Shown here: positions 44,929-52,616 of the stretch, in pieces
Layout: each line of letters opens with the position of its first letter
How positions within the stretch are numbered: position 1 is the first letter of the stretch
Assembly: GCF_900116195.1 (NCBI RefSeq)
Contig: NZ_FOZW01000020.1
Coordinates: 1 to 53,769, forward strand
From: Alloyangia pacifica
GTDB lineage: Bacteria; Pseudomonadota; Alphaproteobacteria; Rhodobacterales; Rhodobacteraceae
DNA: 53,769 bases
Direction: 5' to 3'
Translations under genes and position numbers: made by a program
The notes under the pieces: generated by a model
Seen by the model: only the letters and a program-made list of their open reading frames with translations
Databases searched by the model: none
What the model was told of the DNA's origin: nothing

Positions 44929-45794
44929 CAGCGCACCTGCTCCACGCGACCGAAGAGTCCCTCTGGCTTCCAGATCAGCACGGCGATCAGCACCGCAAAG
45001 GAGAAGATCGTCTTGTAGACAAAGCCGACCATCGGTGTTGAGAGTTCTTGGCAGATGCCAAGAAGGATCGCCGCGATGACGGCGCCGAGGGGATTCCCGA
45101 GCCCGCCCAGAATTGCCGCTGCGAAACCGGGGAGCAGCAGGTTCCAGCCGATATCCGGGATGACCACGGTCTTGATGCCGATGATCGTGCCGCCGACCGC
45201 GCTCACGATGCCGATCAGGGACCACAGAACGATCATCACGCCCCGCGAGCGAATGCCCGCTGCGCGCGCAAGGTCGCGGTTGTCGGCGAGGGCGCGCACC
45301 TGCAAGCCAATCGGCGTGAGGTAGAGCACCGCAAAGACCAGAGCGAGCAAAGCGACGGATGCCAGCGCAACCCAGAGGTCGATCGGGACGATCAGGAAGC
45401 CGTGGAAGTTGATGGCGCGCGCGATGGGATAGTCGATGGCATATTGTTCATGGCCCGCGAAGAGGGACAGGACGCTGCGAAGAAAGAGAGCAAGGCCGAC
45501 CGACGCGACCAGGGACATGATCGGGGAGACATGCGCGAGATGCCGGAAGAGCAACCAATAGGCCAGCAACGAGATCAGGGCCGTGACGATACAGGACCCG
45601 AGGACACCCAACATCAGCGACCCACCGGTGACGGCCTGAATCGCCACGACAACGTAGGCACCGACGGTCATGAAATCCCCGGTCGCCGCATTGGTGAATT
45701 TGGCGACCGAGAAGCAGAGGGAGACTGAAAGTGCCAGGGTCGCCAAAAGGAGACCCTGGACCAATCCTGACATAGCAAGATTTGCGTAGAACAT
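44928..45794 (-). CDS. livH: Branched-chain-type ABC transporter permease (LivH)
   Basis: 288 aa, eight or so membrane helices, with RALADNRDLARAAGI (coupling loop) and a C-terminal FAVLIAVLIWKPEGLFG typical of LivH. It starts 6 bases after the binding-protein stop. Together with LivM it forms the heteromeric pore. Confidence 0.94.
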   Translation of the reverse strand: MFYANLAMSGLVQGLLLATLALSVSLCFSVAKFTNAATGDFMTVGAYVVVAIQAVTGGSLMLGVLGSCIVTALISLLAYWLLFRHLAHVSPIMSLVASVGLALFLRSVLSLFAGHEQYAIDYPIARAINFHGFLIVPIDLWVALASVALLALVFAVLYLTPIGLQVRALADNRDLARAAGIRSRGVMIVLWSLIGIVSAVGGTIIGIKTVVIPDIGWNLLLPGFAAAILGGLGNPLGAVIAAILLGICQELSTPMVGFVYKTIFSFAVLIAVLIWKPEGLFGRVEQVR

Positions 45795-45800
45795 TAGATG

Positions 45801-47039
45801 TTAGTCCTCGAATACGATGCCATACGCGAACACGTATTCGCCACTCTTCACTTCAGAGACACCGAAGTTGCCCGGCGTGCGGCCCTGATCGTCAAAGTCG
45901 CACGGTCCGGAGGCGCCGAGGTAGTTCAGAACCGTAGCGCCGCCGGCAATGAGTTCCTTGCCCTCCGCAAAGCTGTTGCAGGGCTCACCGTCCGGACCAC
46001 AGACCTTGTGGATCGCGTCGGCCAGCTCCGCGCCGGTCGAGATCGCAGGGTCGAGTTCGAGAGCAAGCGCAACGAGATTCATCTCGTCATAGGCAATGGC
46101 CGCATAGGTGTTTGCGGAACCCGGCGCATCCATGGCCGCCTGATAGACTTCGTCAAAGAGCGTGTATGCTGCGGAATCCGAGTTGGGAACGAAACGATAG
46201 ACGATCGTGTCTTCGACGAGTTCCGGGCCAAGTGCCTCGATCAGGCGTGTCGTCACCGCGAATTCCGGCGCGATCACCCGTGCTGTGTTTCCGAGTTCAT
46301 AGAGCTGCTTCATGATGATCGTTGCGTCGGGCTCGTAGCCGTTCAGGATGATCACATCCGGGTTCGCCAGAAGCGCCTGCTGCAGCTCTGAGCGGTAGTT
46401 CGGCTGGTTCGGCTGATAGCGAATGTCTTCGGGTTCGCTGCCTGTCTGCTCTGCCCAGTATTTGTGGAAGCTCGTGGAGTTGCCGATCGAGGCATCGTTT
46501 GTGAGCGTCAAGGTCACGGGACGCTCATAGCCTTCCTTGGTCACGATCTGGTTTAGCACGAACCCGATCGACTGGCTGGACGGATAGAACTGGAAACCCA
46601 GCCCCTCGGTGTTGTCGGCTGCGAGCTTGGGGGCCGCGCCTGTGTGCATCAGGACCACATCTGCCGCATTGCTGGCCGGGATGATGGCGAGCGCCTCGGG
46701 GCTGGAGTAAACGCCCAGAAGAGCCTTGACCTCGTTGACTTCGATCAGTTTGCGGGCCGCCAGCAGTGCGGGCTCGGGCAGCGTCTGAGTGTCTTCCGCG
46801 AAGACCTCGAAAGTGTGCCCGCCGGCCCCGCCAGCTGCGTTCAGCCGTTTGGCCATTTCGATGATCGTGTTCTGCACGCCGGTGCCGAAGACACCCGCAG
46901 CGCCCGTGATCGTATTCGGCGCGCCGATACGAAAGACATTTCCTGCAGCCTGGGCTCGACCAGACAGGCCCGTCAGCAACGCCGTGCTTCCGATACCTGC
47001 CAAGACGGCGCGACGCGAAACATCGCCTTGATTTTTCAT
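45801..47039 (-). CDS. Liv-type ABC substrate-binding protein with Tat-like leader
   Basis: 412 aa, type I periplasmic binding fold (family 6). The leader has SRRAVLAGIGSTALLTGLSG; the twin arginine and moderate hydrophobicity suggest possible Tat export. FRIGAPNTITGAAGVFGTGVQN opens the mature domain. ATG 47039 has a strong aaggaga site; an upstream frame to 47177 is not homologous. First gene of the Liv/HyuAB operon, divergent from the TetR gene. Ligand probably an amino-acid-like or amide compound destined for HyuAB. Confidence 0.93.
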   Translation of the reverse strand: MKNQGDVSRRAVLAGIGSTALLTGLSGRAQAAGNVFRIGAPNTITGAAGVFGTGVQNTIIEMAKRLNAAGGAGGHTFEVFAEDTQTLPEPALLAARKLIEVNEVKALLGVYSSPEALAIIPASNAADVVLMHTGAAPKLAADNTEGLGFQFYPSSQSIGFVLNQIVTKEGYERPVTLTLTNDASIGNSTSFHKYWAEQTGSEPEDIRYQPNQPNYRSELQQALLANPDVIILNGYEPDATIIMKQLYELGNTARVIAPEFAVTTRLIEALGPELVEDTIVYRFVPNSDSAAYTLFDEVYQAAMDAPGSANTYAAIAYDEMNLVALALELDPAISTGAELADAIHKVCGPDGEPCNSFAEGKELIAGGATVLNYLGASGPCDFDDQGRTPGNFGVSEVKSGEYVFAYGIVFED

Positions 47040-47421
47040 TTGCAGTCTCCTTGTTGAATATTGGTGTTGTTGTTGGTTTTTTGGGGTAACAGCCTTAGGG
47101 CATTTCCCCGGTGCCGCCGGCGCCCAAAGCAGCGTGCCCTTGAAGGCTATGTTCCGCAGGTGAGTTCTCGGAAGCAAATTTTCCGGATGTTAGTAAATTA
47201 AAACTTGCCTATTTATTCGCGGGTGCGTGTGAGGCGAGGTAAGTTATTCCCATAAAACATGTGTTGTTATGGAGGCTGTGCCGAGCGTGCTTCTTTGTCT
47301 CCGCAACTCAGGGAGGCATTATTGACAATCTGTGCTTGTTTATTAAATGTGGCGTGCGGCGGTGCGCGCGCGCCGCAGAAATCGAGCTCGTATGAATTCC
47401 GTGGGAAGGGGGCCTGCGCAA
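47040..47421. promoter_or_regulatory. 382-bp divergent control region, Liv operon / TetR gene
   Basis: AT-rich stretch around 47185-47215 probably carries the promoters. A 23-bp dyad at 47250-47272 has perfect outer arms CCATAA/TTATGG with a weaker interior around ACATGT; it is a plausible TetR operator. No gene is seen inside. Confidence 0.45.
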
Positions 47422-48066
47422 ATGTCTAAAGAGGCGGGAAGTTCCAAGTCGAAACAGTCCCCTGAGACGGCCACGCGCCCGCGCACCCAGGCCGAGAGGT
47501 CGTCCCGGACGCGGCAGGTTGTCTGCGAGGCCGTGCTCGACTGTCTTGTCGAGCACGGTTGGGAAGGCGTTTCGTCCAATAGCGTCGCAGCACGGGCCGG
47601 GATCTCGCGGGGCGCCCTGGTTCATCAGTACCCGACCCGCAATGACATGTATGTCGCGGCCTATAAGTTCCTTATAGACATCTGGCGCGAGGGCTATCCC
47701 TTCAACACCGCGCCGGATTACGTGCGGCTTTCGATTACCGAGATGATCGACGCGATTTGGGCGCTCATATACGAGAACAAATGGTTCATGGCCTCCATGG
47801 AACTCGTCATGGTCTCTGAAAAGGATGGCGAACTTTCGCGCCGCCTTCTTGAGGTCTACACCGCGTGGGTTGCCGAGCGGGATGACGCGGCCATGAAGAT
47901 CCTGGGCATCGATCCCAGTGACCGCAACATGGTCGACCTCTTCAATCTGTCGCTCGCAACCTTGCGGGGAATTGCCATGTTCTCCAACGCGTCGGGCGAA
48001 CCGGACTATGCACAACGACACGTCGAGCGCTGGAAGGCGATGGCGCGCGCCGCCGTGGACAGCTAG
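47422..48066 (+). CDS. TetR-family transcriptional regulator
   Basis: 214 aa from the ATG at 47422, which has a gaaggggg site; ATG 47392 and 47347 are upstream alternatives. HTH at about 27-72 (VVCEAVLDCLVEHGWEGVSS, ARAGISRGALVHQYPTRNDM). The C-terminal ligand domain is helical with Trp/Met-rich pocket-like segments (ENKWFMASMELVMVSEKD). Diverges from the Liv/HyuAB operon and converges with the amidohydrolase; likely represses one or both. Confidence 0.93.
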   Translation: MSKEAGSSKSKQSPETATRPRTQAERSSRTRQVVCEAVLDCLVEHGWEGVSSNSVAARAGISRGALVHQYPTRNDMYVAAYKFLIDIWREGYPFNTAPDYVRLSITEMIDAIWALIYENKWFMASMELVMVSEKDGELSRRLLEVYTAWVAERDDAAMKILGIDPSDRNMVDLFNLSLATLRGIAMFSNASGEPDYAQRHVERWKAMARAAVDS

Positions 48067-48100
48067 GGGCCGTCCGCACGGCGCCGCCGCGGTGATCGCA

Positions 48101-49336
48101 TCAGATCGCAAGGCTGTTCTTCTTCGCGACGCCGCCCTGGACAATCAGCGGAATCCGCTCCCCCTGGCCAGTGAGTACGGAAATGTCTTCGAGCGGGTTG
48201 CCGTCAACGACTATGAAATCAGCAAGAGCGCCGGGTGAGATCTCGCCGAGTTCGCCCTCGCGCCGCAGCACCTTCGCGGCATCGACGGTTGCGGCTCGAA
48301 TGGCCGCATGCGGGGGGATGACGCGTGCACGCAATGCGAACTCGTCCGATTGGCTTGCTTCCAGAGGGCCCAACAGATCGCTTCCGTATCCGGCAACAAC
48401 GCCCGCTTCGTAGAACTTCCGGGTCCGCTCCAGCCCCGCCTCGCGCACAGATTCACACCGCTCAAGCCCCGCCGGGGTCACGCCGGAAGCCGCTCCCATG
48501 CGCGAAATGACGTCGTAGGTGACGTTCGTCGGCACCACTCTGATGCCTTCGCGCGCCATTCGGCTGATCGTGGCATCCTTGGCTAGATTGCCATGCTCCA
48601 CGCATTCGATACCGCAATCGATGGCCCGGTTGATCGCCGTGTCGTCGTACAGGTGCGCGGCGACGTATGTTCCGAACCCTTTTGCAACTTCCACAATCGC
48701 CTTCAGTTCGTCGAGCGAGAACACGAGGTAACCGATCGGATCGGCGGGAGAGGCCACGCCGCCATCGGCCATGACCTTGATGAAATCAGCGCCGCCCTTG
48801 ATTTCTTCCCGGGTCGCCCTGCGCACTTCCGCATCACCGTCGCACAGGCGCCCCATTGAACCGAGGTTGCGCTCGTAGTGAGCGGTCGAGCCAAAGTGGT
48901 AGGGGGGTCTGAAATCAGTGTGTCCGCCGGTCTGCGCAAGCGCCTTGCCGGAAATGATCAGCCGCGGCGCGTCGATCCAGCCTTCTGAGACAGCGCGCTT
49001 GAGGCCGCCATCGGCGCCGCCTGCGTCCCTGACCGTGGTAAAGCCGCGCATCAGCATCCGCTTCATTCGTTCGGCGGCTTGGAAGGCAATGAGCGAGCTC
49101 GGCAATTCGGCGCTATGCCGAGCATCCTGGGAGACCACCGACACATGCACATGGCAATCGATGAGACCCGGCATCACGGTTGCGCCCTTCAGGTCGACTT
49201 CGTCATCGCCAGTCACTTTGGACGCGGTTTGCACCTCGGCGAAACGACCGTTCTCGACGACGAAATCCACCGGGTCCGGCAGATCTGGCGAGGTTCCATC
49301 TACGATCCGCGCGTTTTTGAATACGGTGAGTGCCAT
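48101..49336 (-). CDS. Metal-dependent amidohydrolase (imidazolonepropionase/prolidase-like)
   Basis: 411 aa, cytoplasmic TIM-barrel hydrolase. Binuclear metal site: H62 and H64 (IDCHVHV), bridging carbamylated lysine K187 (FIKVMADGG), H228 (AAHLYDD), H248 (VEHGN) and D320 (YGSD). This set fits the subgroup that cuts Xaa-Pro or N-acyl dipeptides, though cyclic amides are possible. A GALADFIVVDGNPLEDI C-terminal segment is standard. Convergent with tetR. Its own promoter has the strong inverted repeat at 49382-49415. It may work after HyuAB on the opened product; inference from proximity only. Confidence 0.92.
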   Translation of the reverse strand: MALTVFKNARIVDGTSPDLPDPVDFVVENGRFAEVQTASKVTGDDEVDLKGATVMPGLIDCHVHVSVVSQDARHSAELPSSLIAFQAAERMKRMLMRGFTTVRDAGGADGGLKRAVSEGWIDAPRLIISGKALAQTGGHTDFRPPYHFGSTAHYERNLGSMGRLCDGDAEVRRATREEIKGGADFIKVMADGGVASPADPIGYLVFSLDELKAIVEVAKGFGTYVAAHLYDDTAINRAIDCGIECVEHGNLAKDATISRMAREGIRVVPTNVTYDVISRMGAASGVTPAGLERCESVREAGLERTRKFYEAGVVAGYGSDLLGPLEASQSDEFALRARVIPPHAAIRAATVDAAKVLRREGELGEISPGALADFIVVDGNPLEDISVLTGQGERIPLIVQGGVAKKNSLAI

Positions 49337-49381
49337 GCTTAACCCTAATGTGCCTTCAGATACCCGAGCCGCTCGGAGCAG

Positions 49382-49415
49382 TGTATGTTACGAGCAGCAG
49401 TGTTCGTAACATACA
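49382..49415. promoter_or_regulatory. Long perfect inverted repeat upstream of the amidohydrolase
   Basis: TGTATGTTACGA-N10-TCGTAACATACA: perfect 12-bp arms, half-site centres 22 bp (two turns) apart, 46 bases before the amidohydrolase ATG. A third TTCGTAA element follows at 49425-49431. AT-rich arms without a T-run argue for an operator, not a terminator. The TetR at 47422 is a candidate binder, but its own promoter lacks this exact sequence. Confidence 0.7.
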
Positions 49416-49845
49416 GACAGCATGGTTCGTAAGTTCCGTAAAGGAGTTTGTGTGGCTTCTTCGTGATTTTGGAATGGCTCGCACAAATTCAGTGCTTCCT
49501 GCGCCAGATGCCTGGCCAAGAAGATGAAGGTGCGGAAGGTTCGCTCTCGGACGTGCGCCGCCAAAGCACGGCGTGATCTGATGTGTGAGCTGGATTGGCC
49601 AGTGGTCCCGGCAAACATGCGAATGCATGCGCGACCTTCGATCTGCAGGCGTGAAGGTCATGGGCGCAGGCTGAAAGCTCACTTTACAACATAATCTGGA
49701 TTACACGCTTACGCGATTTAAGGAGCGCACACGCCAGTACGCTGAGCGGCTCGAACGCGATTTCCCGCGTGCCTCACCTGATGCTGCGCTGGCACGCGAA
49801 GCACGCCGGCACCGCTGAGATCACCGTGGGAAAAGGGCTGCAGAC

Positions 49846-49872
49846 AAAAAAATGGCCGAGACAAGCTCGGCC
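49846..49872 (-). terminator. Intrinsic terminator on minus strand, no adjacent gene
   Basis: On minus: GGCCGAG-cttgt-CTCGGCC, then A and seven T. A textbook rho-independent terminator. The nearest upstream gene on that strand is lacI, whose stop is 560 bases away, so it ends either a long 3' tail, an unannotated RNA or a lost gene. Confidence 0.75.
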
Positions 49873-50431
49873 GAAGTCCAACAGGGAGGTAGGGAGAGAT
49901 GAGCTTTTCAGCTCAAATCCGAACCCTGCGCCCTATCTATGGGCGAACTGAAAACTTCTCAACAAGAAGCACCATGCGCGTGCAGCATACCCGCCACCCA
50001 GCTCCGCGATCTGAGCGGATGGTCTGGTCGCAAGCTGGGCCCAACGAGGGCCTGAGGAGCCCCCGCCTCGACGTCTTCCCCAGAACATGGTTCACCATCG
50101 CGCAAAAGAGACCGATGGAGCGTCCGATCATCGGATCGGAAATGGAGCCGGAGTCGCTGTCCGGTTGCGTCGATCCCGGCACCTGAATTCCGCCGCGAAG
50201 CCCATGTCGAAGAATCGGGATCGCCATCAGCGATGTGCTGCGCTCCCCGGATGCAAAGTTCGACTGCCTCTACGCTGAAGCAGGCCGCCCCCAAAGGGGC
50301 ACCGTCGCACACAGGGATCTTTTTGAGCACCCTGTTGGAAGGTGGCGTAGCCTGTGGCCCTGCCCGACGCCTCTGGCAGCACCCGGAGGAGCGCTCGTCA
50401 GCGCATCGGCCCGGCGCAGTGCACATGCATC

Positions 50432-51517
50432 TCAGTCCGGGATTTCGACCGGTCCCCGCCCTTTCGGTGCGCCGATCGTGCCGCGCTCGACAAGCGGCGT
50501 GGCCACAACGAACGTCTGCGCGGGGGAGTCATCGCCTTTCAGCCGGGAGATCAGGCGTTCCGCGGCCTTTTGTCCGAACTGATAGGTCGGCTGATCGACC
50601 ACGCTGATCCGCGGCGAGGTCACCCGCGTCCAGTCTGCGTCGAACCAGGAGACCAGGGACATGTCCTGCGGCAGGCTGAGACCCCGGTCCGAAAGTTCGC
50701 GGAAGATCCGCGCACCGATGAGGCTGTCGGAGGCCAGGATTGCGGTGATCGACGGAGATTGCGCCAGGATGCGCGTCACGATGTCGGCGGTCGACCCGTC
50801 ATCGCTTGCCCCGGTGAAGACCAGATCGGCGGGCGTCTCCACGCCCGTATCGCGCATCTGCGCCAGAAAGCTGGAAATCCGCTCCCGGACGGCCGAGATG
50901 CCAATATCCTCGAGCTTTCCGAGCCGGCCATCCGCCGTCATCATGGCGGTGACATAGGCAACCCGCCGATGCCCTTCCTCGTGTAGTCGATGCAGAACCT
51001 GCGCCACACTGCCGCGATCATCTCCACAGACCGCGTCGACCTCCAGATCCGGGGACCGGCGATCGAGCGTAACCACCGGTGTGCCCGAGGCGACCGCCGC
51101 TTTCAGATGGTCGACCCGCCGCGCATCGGTCGGCGCGACGATCAGCCCGGCGACCCGCTGACGCAGCAGGACCGAGACCATTTCGATCTCTTCAGAAAGC
51201 CGTTCGCTGGAATTGCTGATGATCAGGTTCAGGTCAGCTGCGCGCAGCCTGTCGCTGATCCCGCGAACCGCCTGACTGAAGAACGCGTTCTCGATGTCGC
51301 CGACGATCACGCCGACCAGGCCGCTGCGCCCTGTGCTCATCGACCGCGCCAGGTCGTTGGGCTGGTAGCCAAGCGTTTCTGCGGCTTCCAGCACAGCCTT
51401 GCGCGCGGTTTCGCTTGCGATGCCGTAGCCCCCGAGGACCCGGGCCGCCGTGGCTTTTGATACTTTGGCCGCCCGGGCGACGTCCGCGACGGTCAGTGAA
51501 CTCTTTTTTCCGCTCAT
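50432..51517 (-). CDS. LacI-family transcriptional regulator
   Basis: 361 aa from ATG 51517; a GTG at 51526 is an alternative start. HTH and hinge: LTVADVARAAKVSKATAARV, LEAAETLGYQPNDLARSM. A periplasmic-binding-like effector domain follows (GLVGVIVGDIENAFFSQAVRGI ... LVSWFDADWTRVTSPRISVVDQP). It diverges from the binding protein/ABC fusion operon. Two operator-like palindromes with the LacI-family central CG lie between, so it probably represses that importer. Confidence 0.93.
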   Translation of the reverse strand: MSGKKSSLTVADVARAAKVSKATAARVLGGYGIASETARKAVLEAAETLGYQPNDLARSMSTGRSGLVGVIVGDIENAFFSQAVRGISDRLRAADLNLIISNSSERLSEEIEMVSVLLRQRVAGLIVAPTDARRVDHLKAAVASGTPVVTLDRRSPDLEVDAVCGDDRGSVAQVLHRLHEEGHRRVAYVTAMMTADGRLGKLEDIGISAVRERISSFLAQMRDTGVETPADLVFTGASDDGSTADIVTRILAQSPSITAILASDSLIGARIFRELSDRGLSLPQDMSLVSWFDADWTRVTSPRISVVDQPTYQFGQKAAERLISRLKGDDSPAQTFVVATPLVERGTIGAPKGRGPVEIPD

Positions 51518-51600
51518 TCCTGCCACTTCGATTTTCAGGGCTCGAAATCCTTATCAAGCCTGTTGACGCGAATCAAAACATACATGAACCATACAACTAC

Positions 51601-51614
51601 TGAGACCGGTCTCA
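51601..51614. promoter_or_regulatory. LacI-family operator 1
   Basis: TGAGACCGGTCTCA is a perfect 14-bp palindrome with central CG. It lies 84 bases after the lacI start on the divergent side and 94 before the binding-protein ATG. Confidence 0.7.
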
Positions 51615-51621
51615 CTATACA

Positions 51622-51635
51622 TGACACCGGTCTCA
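51622..51635. promoter_or_regulatory. LacI-family operator 2
   Basis: TGACACCGGTCTCA differs from operator 1 by one base; centres are 21 bp apart, two helical turns, so two dimers or one tetramer could bind the same face. It is followed by AT-rich catatttaaacg. Confidence 0.65.
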
Positions 51636-51707
51636 TATTTAAACGAGGCCGATCCCTCGGCAGGACTGCACAGAGAGGGTCGGCCCGCCAACAGCGGGAG
51701 ACACGAC

Positions 51708-52526
51708 ATGTCCAACAGCCTTCTCGACCGGGTGAAAGCCCCCCTGACCGGCTTCCTGGTTGCACTTGCCGCCGCCGGCGCCGTCCAGGCGCAGGACAAC
51801 CCTTACAACCTGCTCGACGCCGACACGGTCAGCGTCGGATCGCTCGGCGATGCCAAGCCCTATGCCTTCACAACTGCAGCCGGCGAATTCACCGGATTCG
51901 ACGTGGAGTTCCTGCGCAACGTGCTCGGGCGGCTCGGCTTCGAGGAGGACCAGATCCTCTTTACCGGGCAGGAGTTCGCAGCGCTGCTGCCGTCCGTCTC
52001 CAACGGCCGTTTCGACATCGCCGCCGCCGCCATCGGCATCACCGAGCAGCGCGAAGAGGTCGTCGATTTCTCGGACGGCTACCTGGCCGGATACCTCTCG
52101 GTCCTCTCGGGCGAGGAAGCGATCACCGAGGACCCCGCCAGCCTTGCGGGCAAACGCCTCGGCGTCGTGCAGGGCACGCTGCAGGAGATGTACGCCAAGA
52201 AGACCTTCACCGACACCGACATCGTCCAGTTCCCCGACAACAACACCGGTGTCGCGGCGCTGAACAACGGCACGATCGACGCGCATTTCCTCGACTACGA
52301 GGCCGCCAAGACCTATGGCGAGCGCTACGACCTCGACATCAAGGTCAACATCCCCTCCTTCGATGCGCCTGCCGGCTTCGCGGTGAAACCGGGCAATGAC
52401 GCGCTGCGCAACGCGCTGAACGAAGCGCTGCACGCGGCGATGGAGGACGGCACATGGCGCGACCTCTACGAGAAGTGGTTCCCCGGCTCGCCGATGCCCA
52501 AGCAGTATCTGCCGAGCGGCAGCTGA
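51708..52526 (+). CDS. Polar amino-acid ABC binding protein (family 3)
   Basis: 272 aa. Signal peptide [20 protein letters not shown] ... AVQA (cleavage near residue 28). Mature domain shows [58 protein letters not shown] and GDALR-like C-lobe end [14 protein letters not shown] 51708 follows gcgggagacacgac. It is followed after 90 bases by the permease-ATPase fusion. Confidence 0.94.
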   Translation: MSNSLLDRVKAPLTGFLVALAAAGAVQAQDNPYNLLDADTVSVGSLGDAKPYAFTTAAGEFTGFDVEFLRNVLGRLGFEEDQILFTGQEFAALLPSVSNGRFDIAAAAIGITEQREEVVDFSDGYLAGYLSVLSGEEAITEDPASLAGKRLGVVQGTLQEMYAKKTFTDTDIVQFPDNNTGVAALNNGTIDAHFLDYEAAKTYGERYDLDIKVNIPSFDAPAGFAVKPGNDALRNALNEALHAAMEDGTWRDLYEKWFPGSPMPKQYLPSGS

Positions 52527-52542
52527 TCCCGCCCGACCTTCC

Positions 52543-52565
52543 GGCTGCCGGCACCGCCGGCAGCC
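52543..52565 (+). other. Hairpin between binding-protein gene and ABC fusion
   Basis: GGCTGCCGGC-acc-GCCGGCAGCC, perfect 10-bp arms, 16 bases after the stop, no T-run. Same position and type as the hairpins at the other binding-protein gene ends in this window. Confidence 0.55.
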
Positions 52566-52616
52566 CAATTCCCAAGACGTCGGGCGGCGCCTTGCCCCGC
52601 CCCCTGGAGACACCTT

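Larger units (their letters stand above)
49337..50431. other. 1.1-kb region without an intact gene
   Basis: Holds the amidohydrolase promoter with a 24-bp (2x12) inverted repeat at 49382-49415, an orphan minus-strand terminator at 49846-49872, and a strong ribosome-site-like gggaggtagggagag before an ATG at 49899. The frame opened by that ATG (to 50186) and the minus frames 49937-50227 and 49959-50426 are not protein-like. The layout suggests a deleted or decayed gene. Confidence 0.5.

Noticed and set aside
49420..49690. Short minus frames upstream of the amidohydrolase as a small gene
   Set aside because: Composition and lack of a ribosome site argue against coding; the inverted repeat lies inside them.
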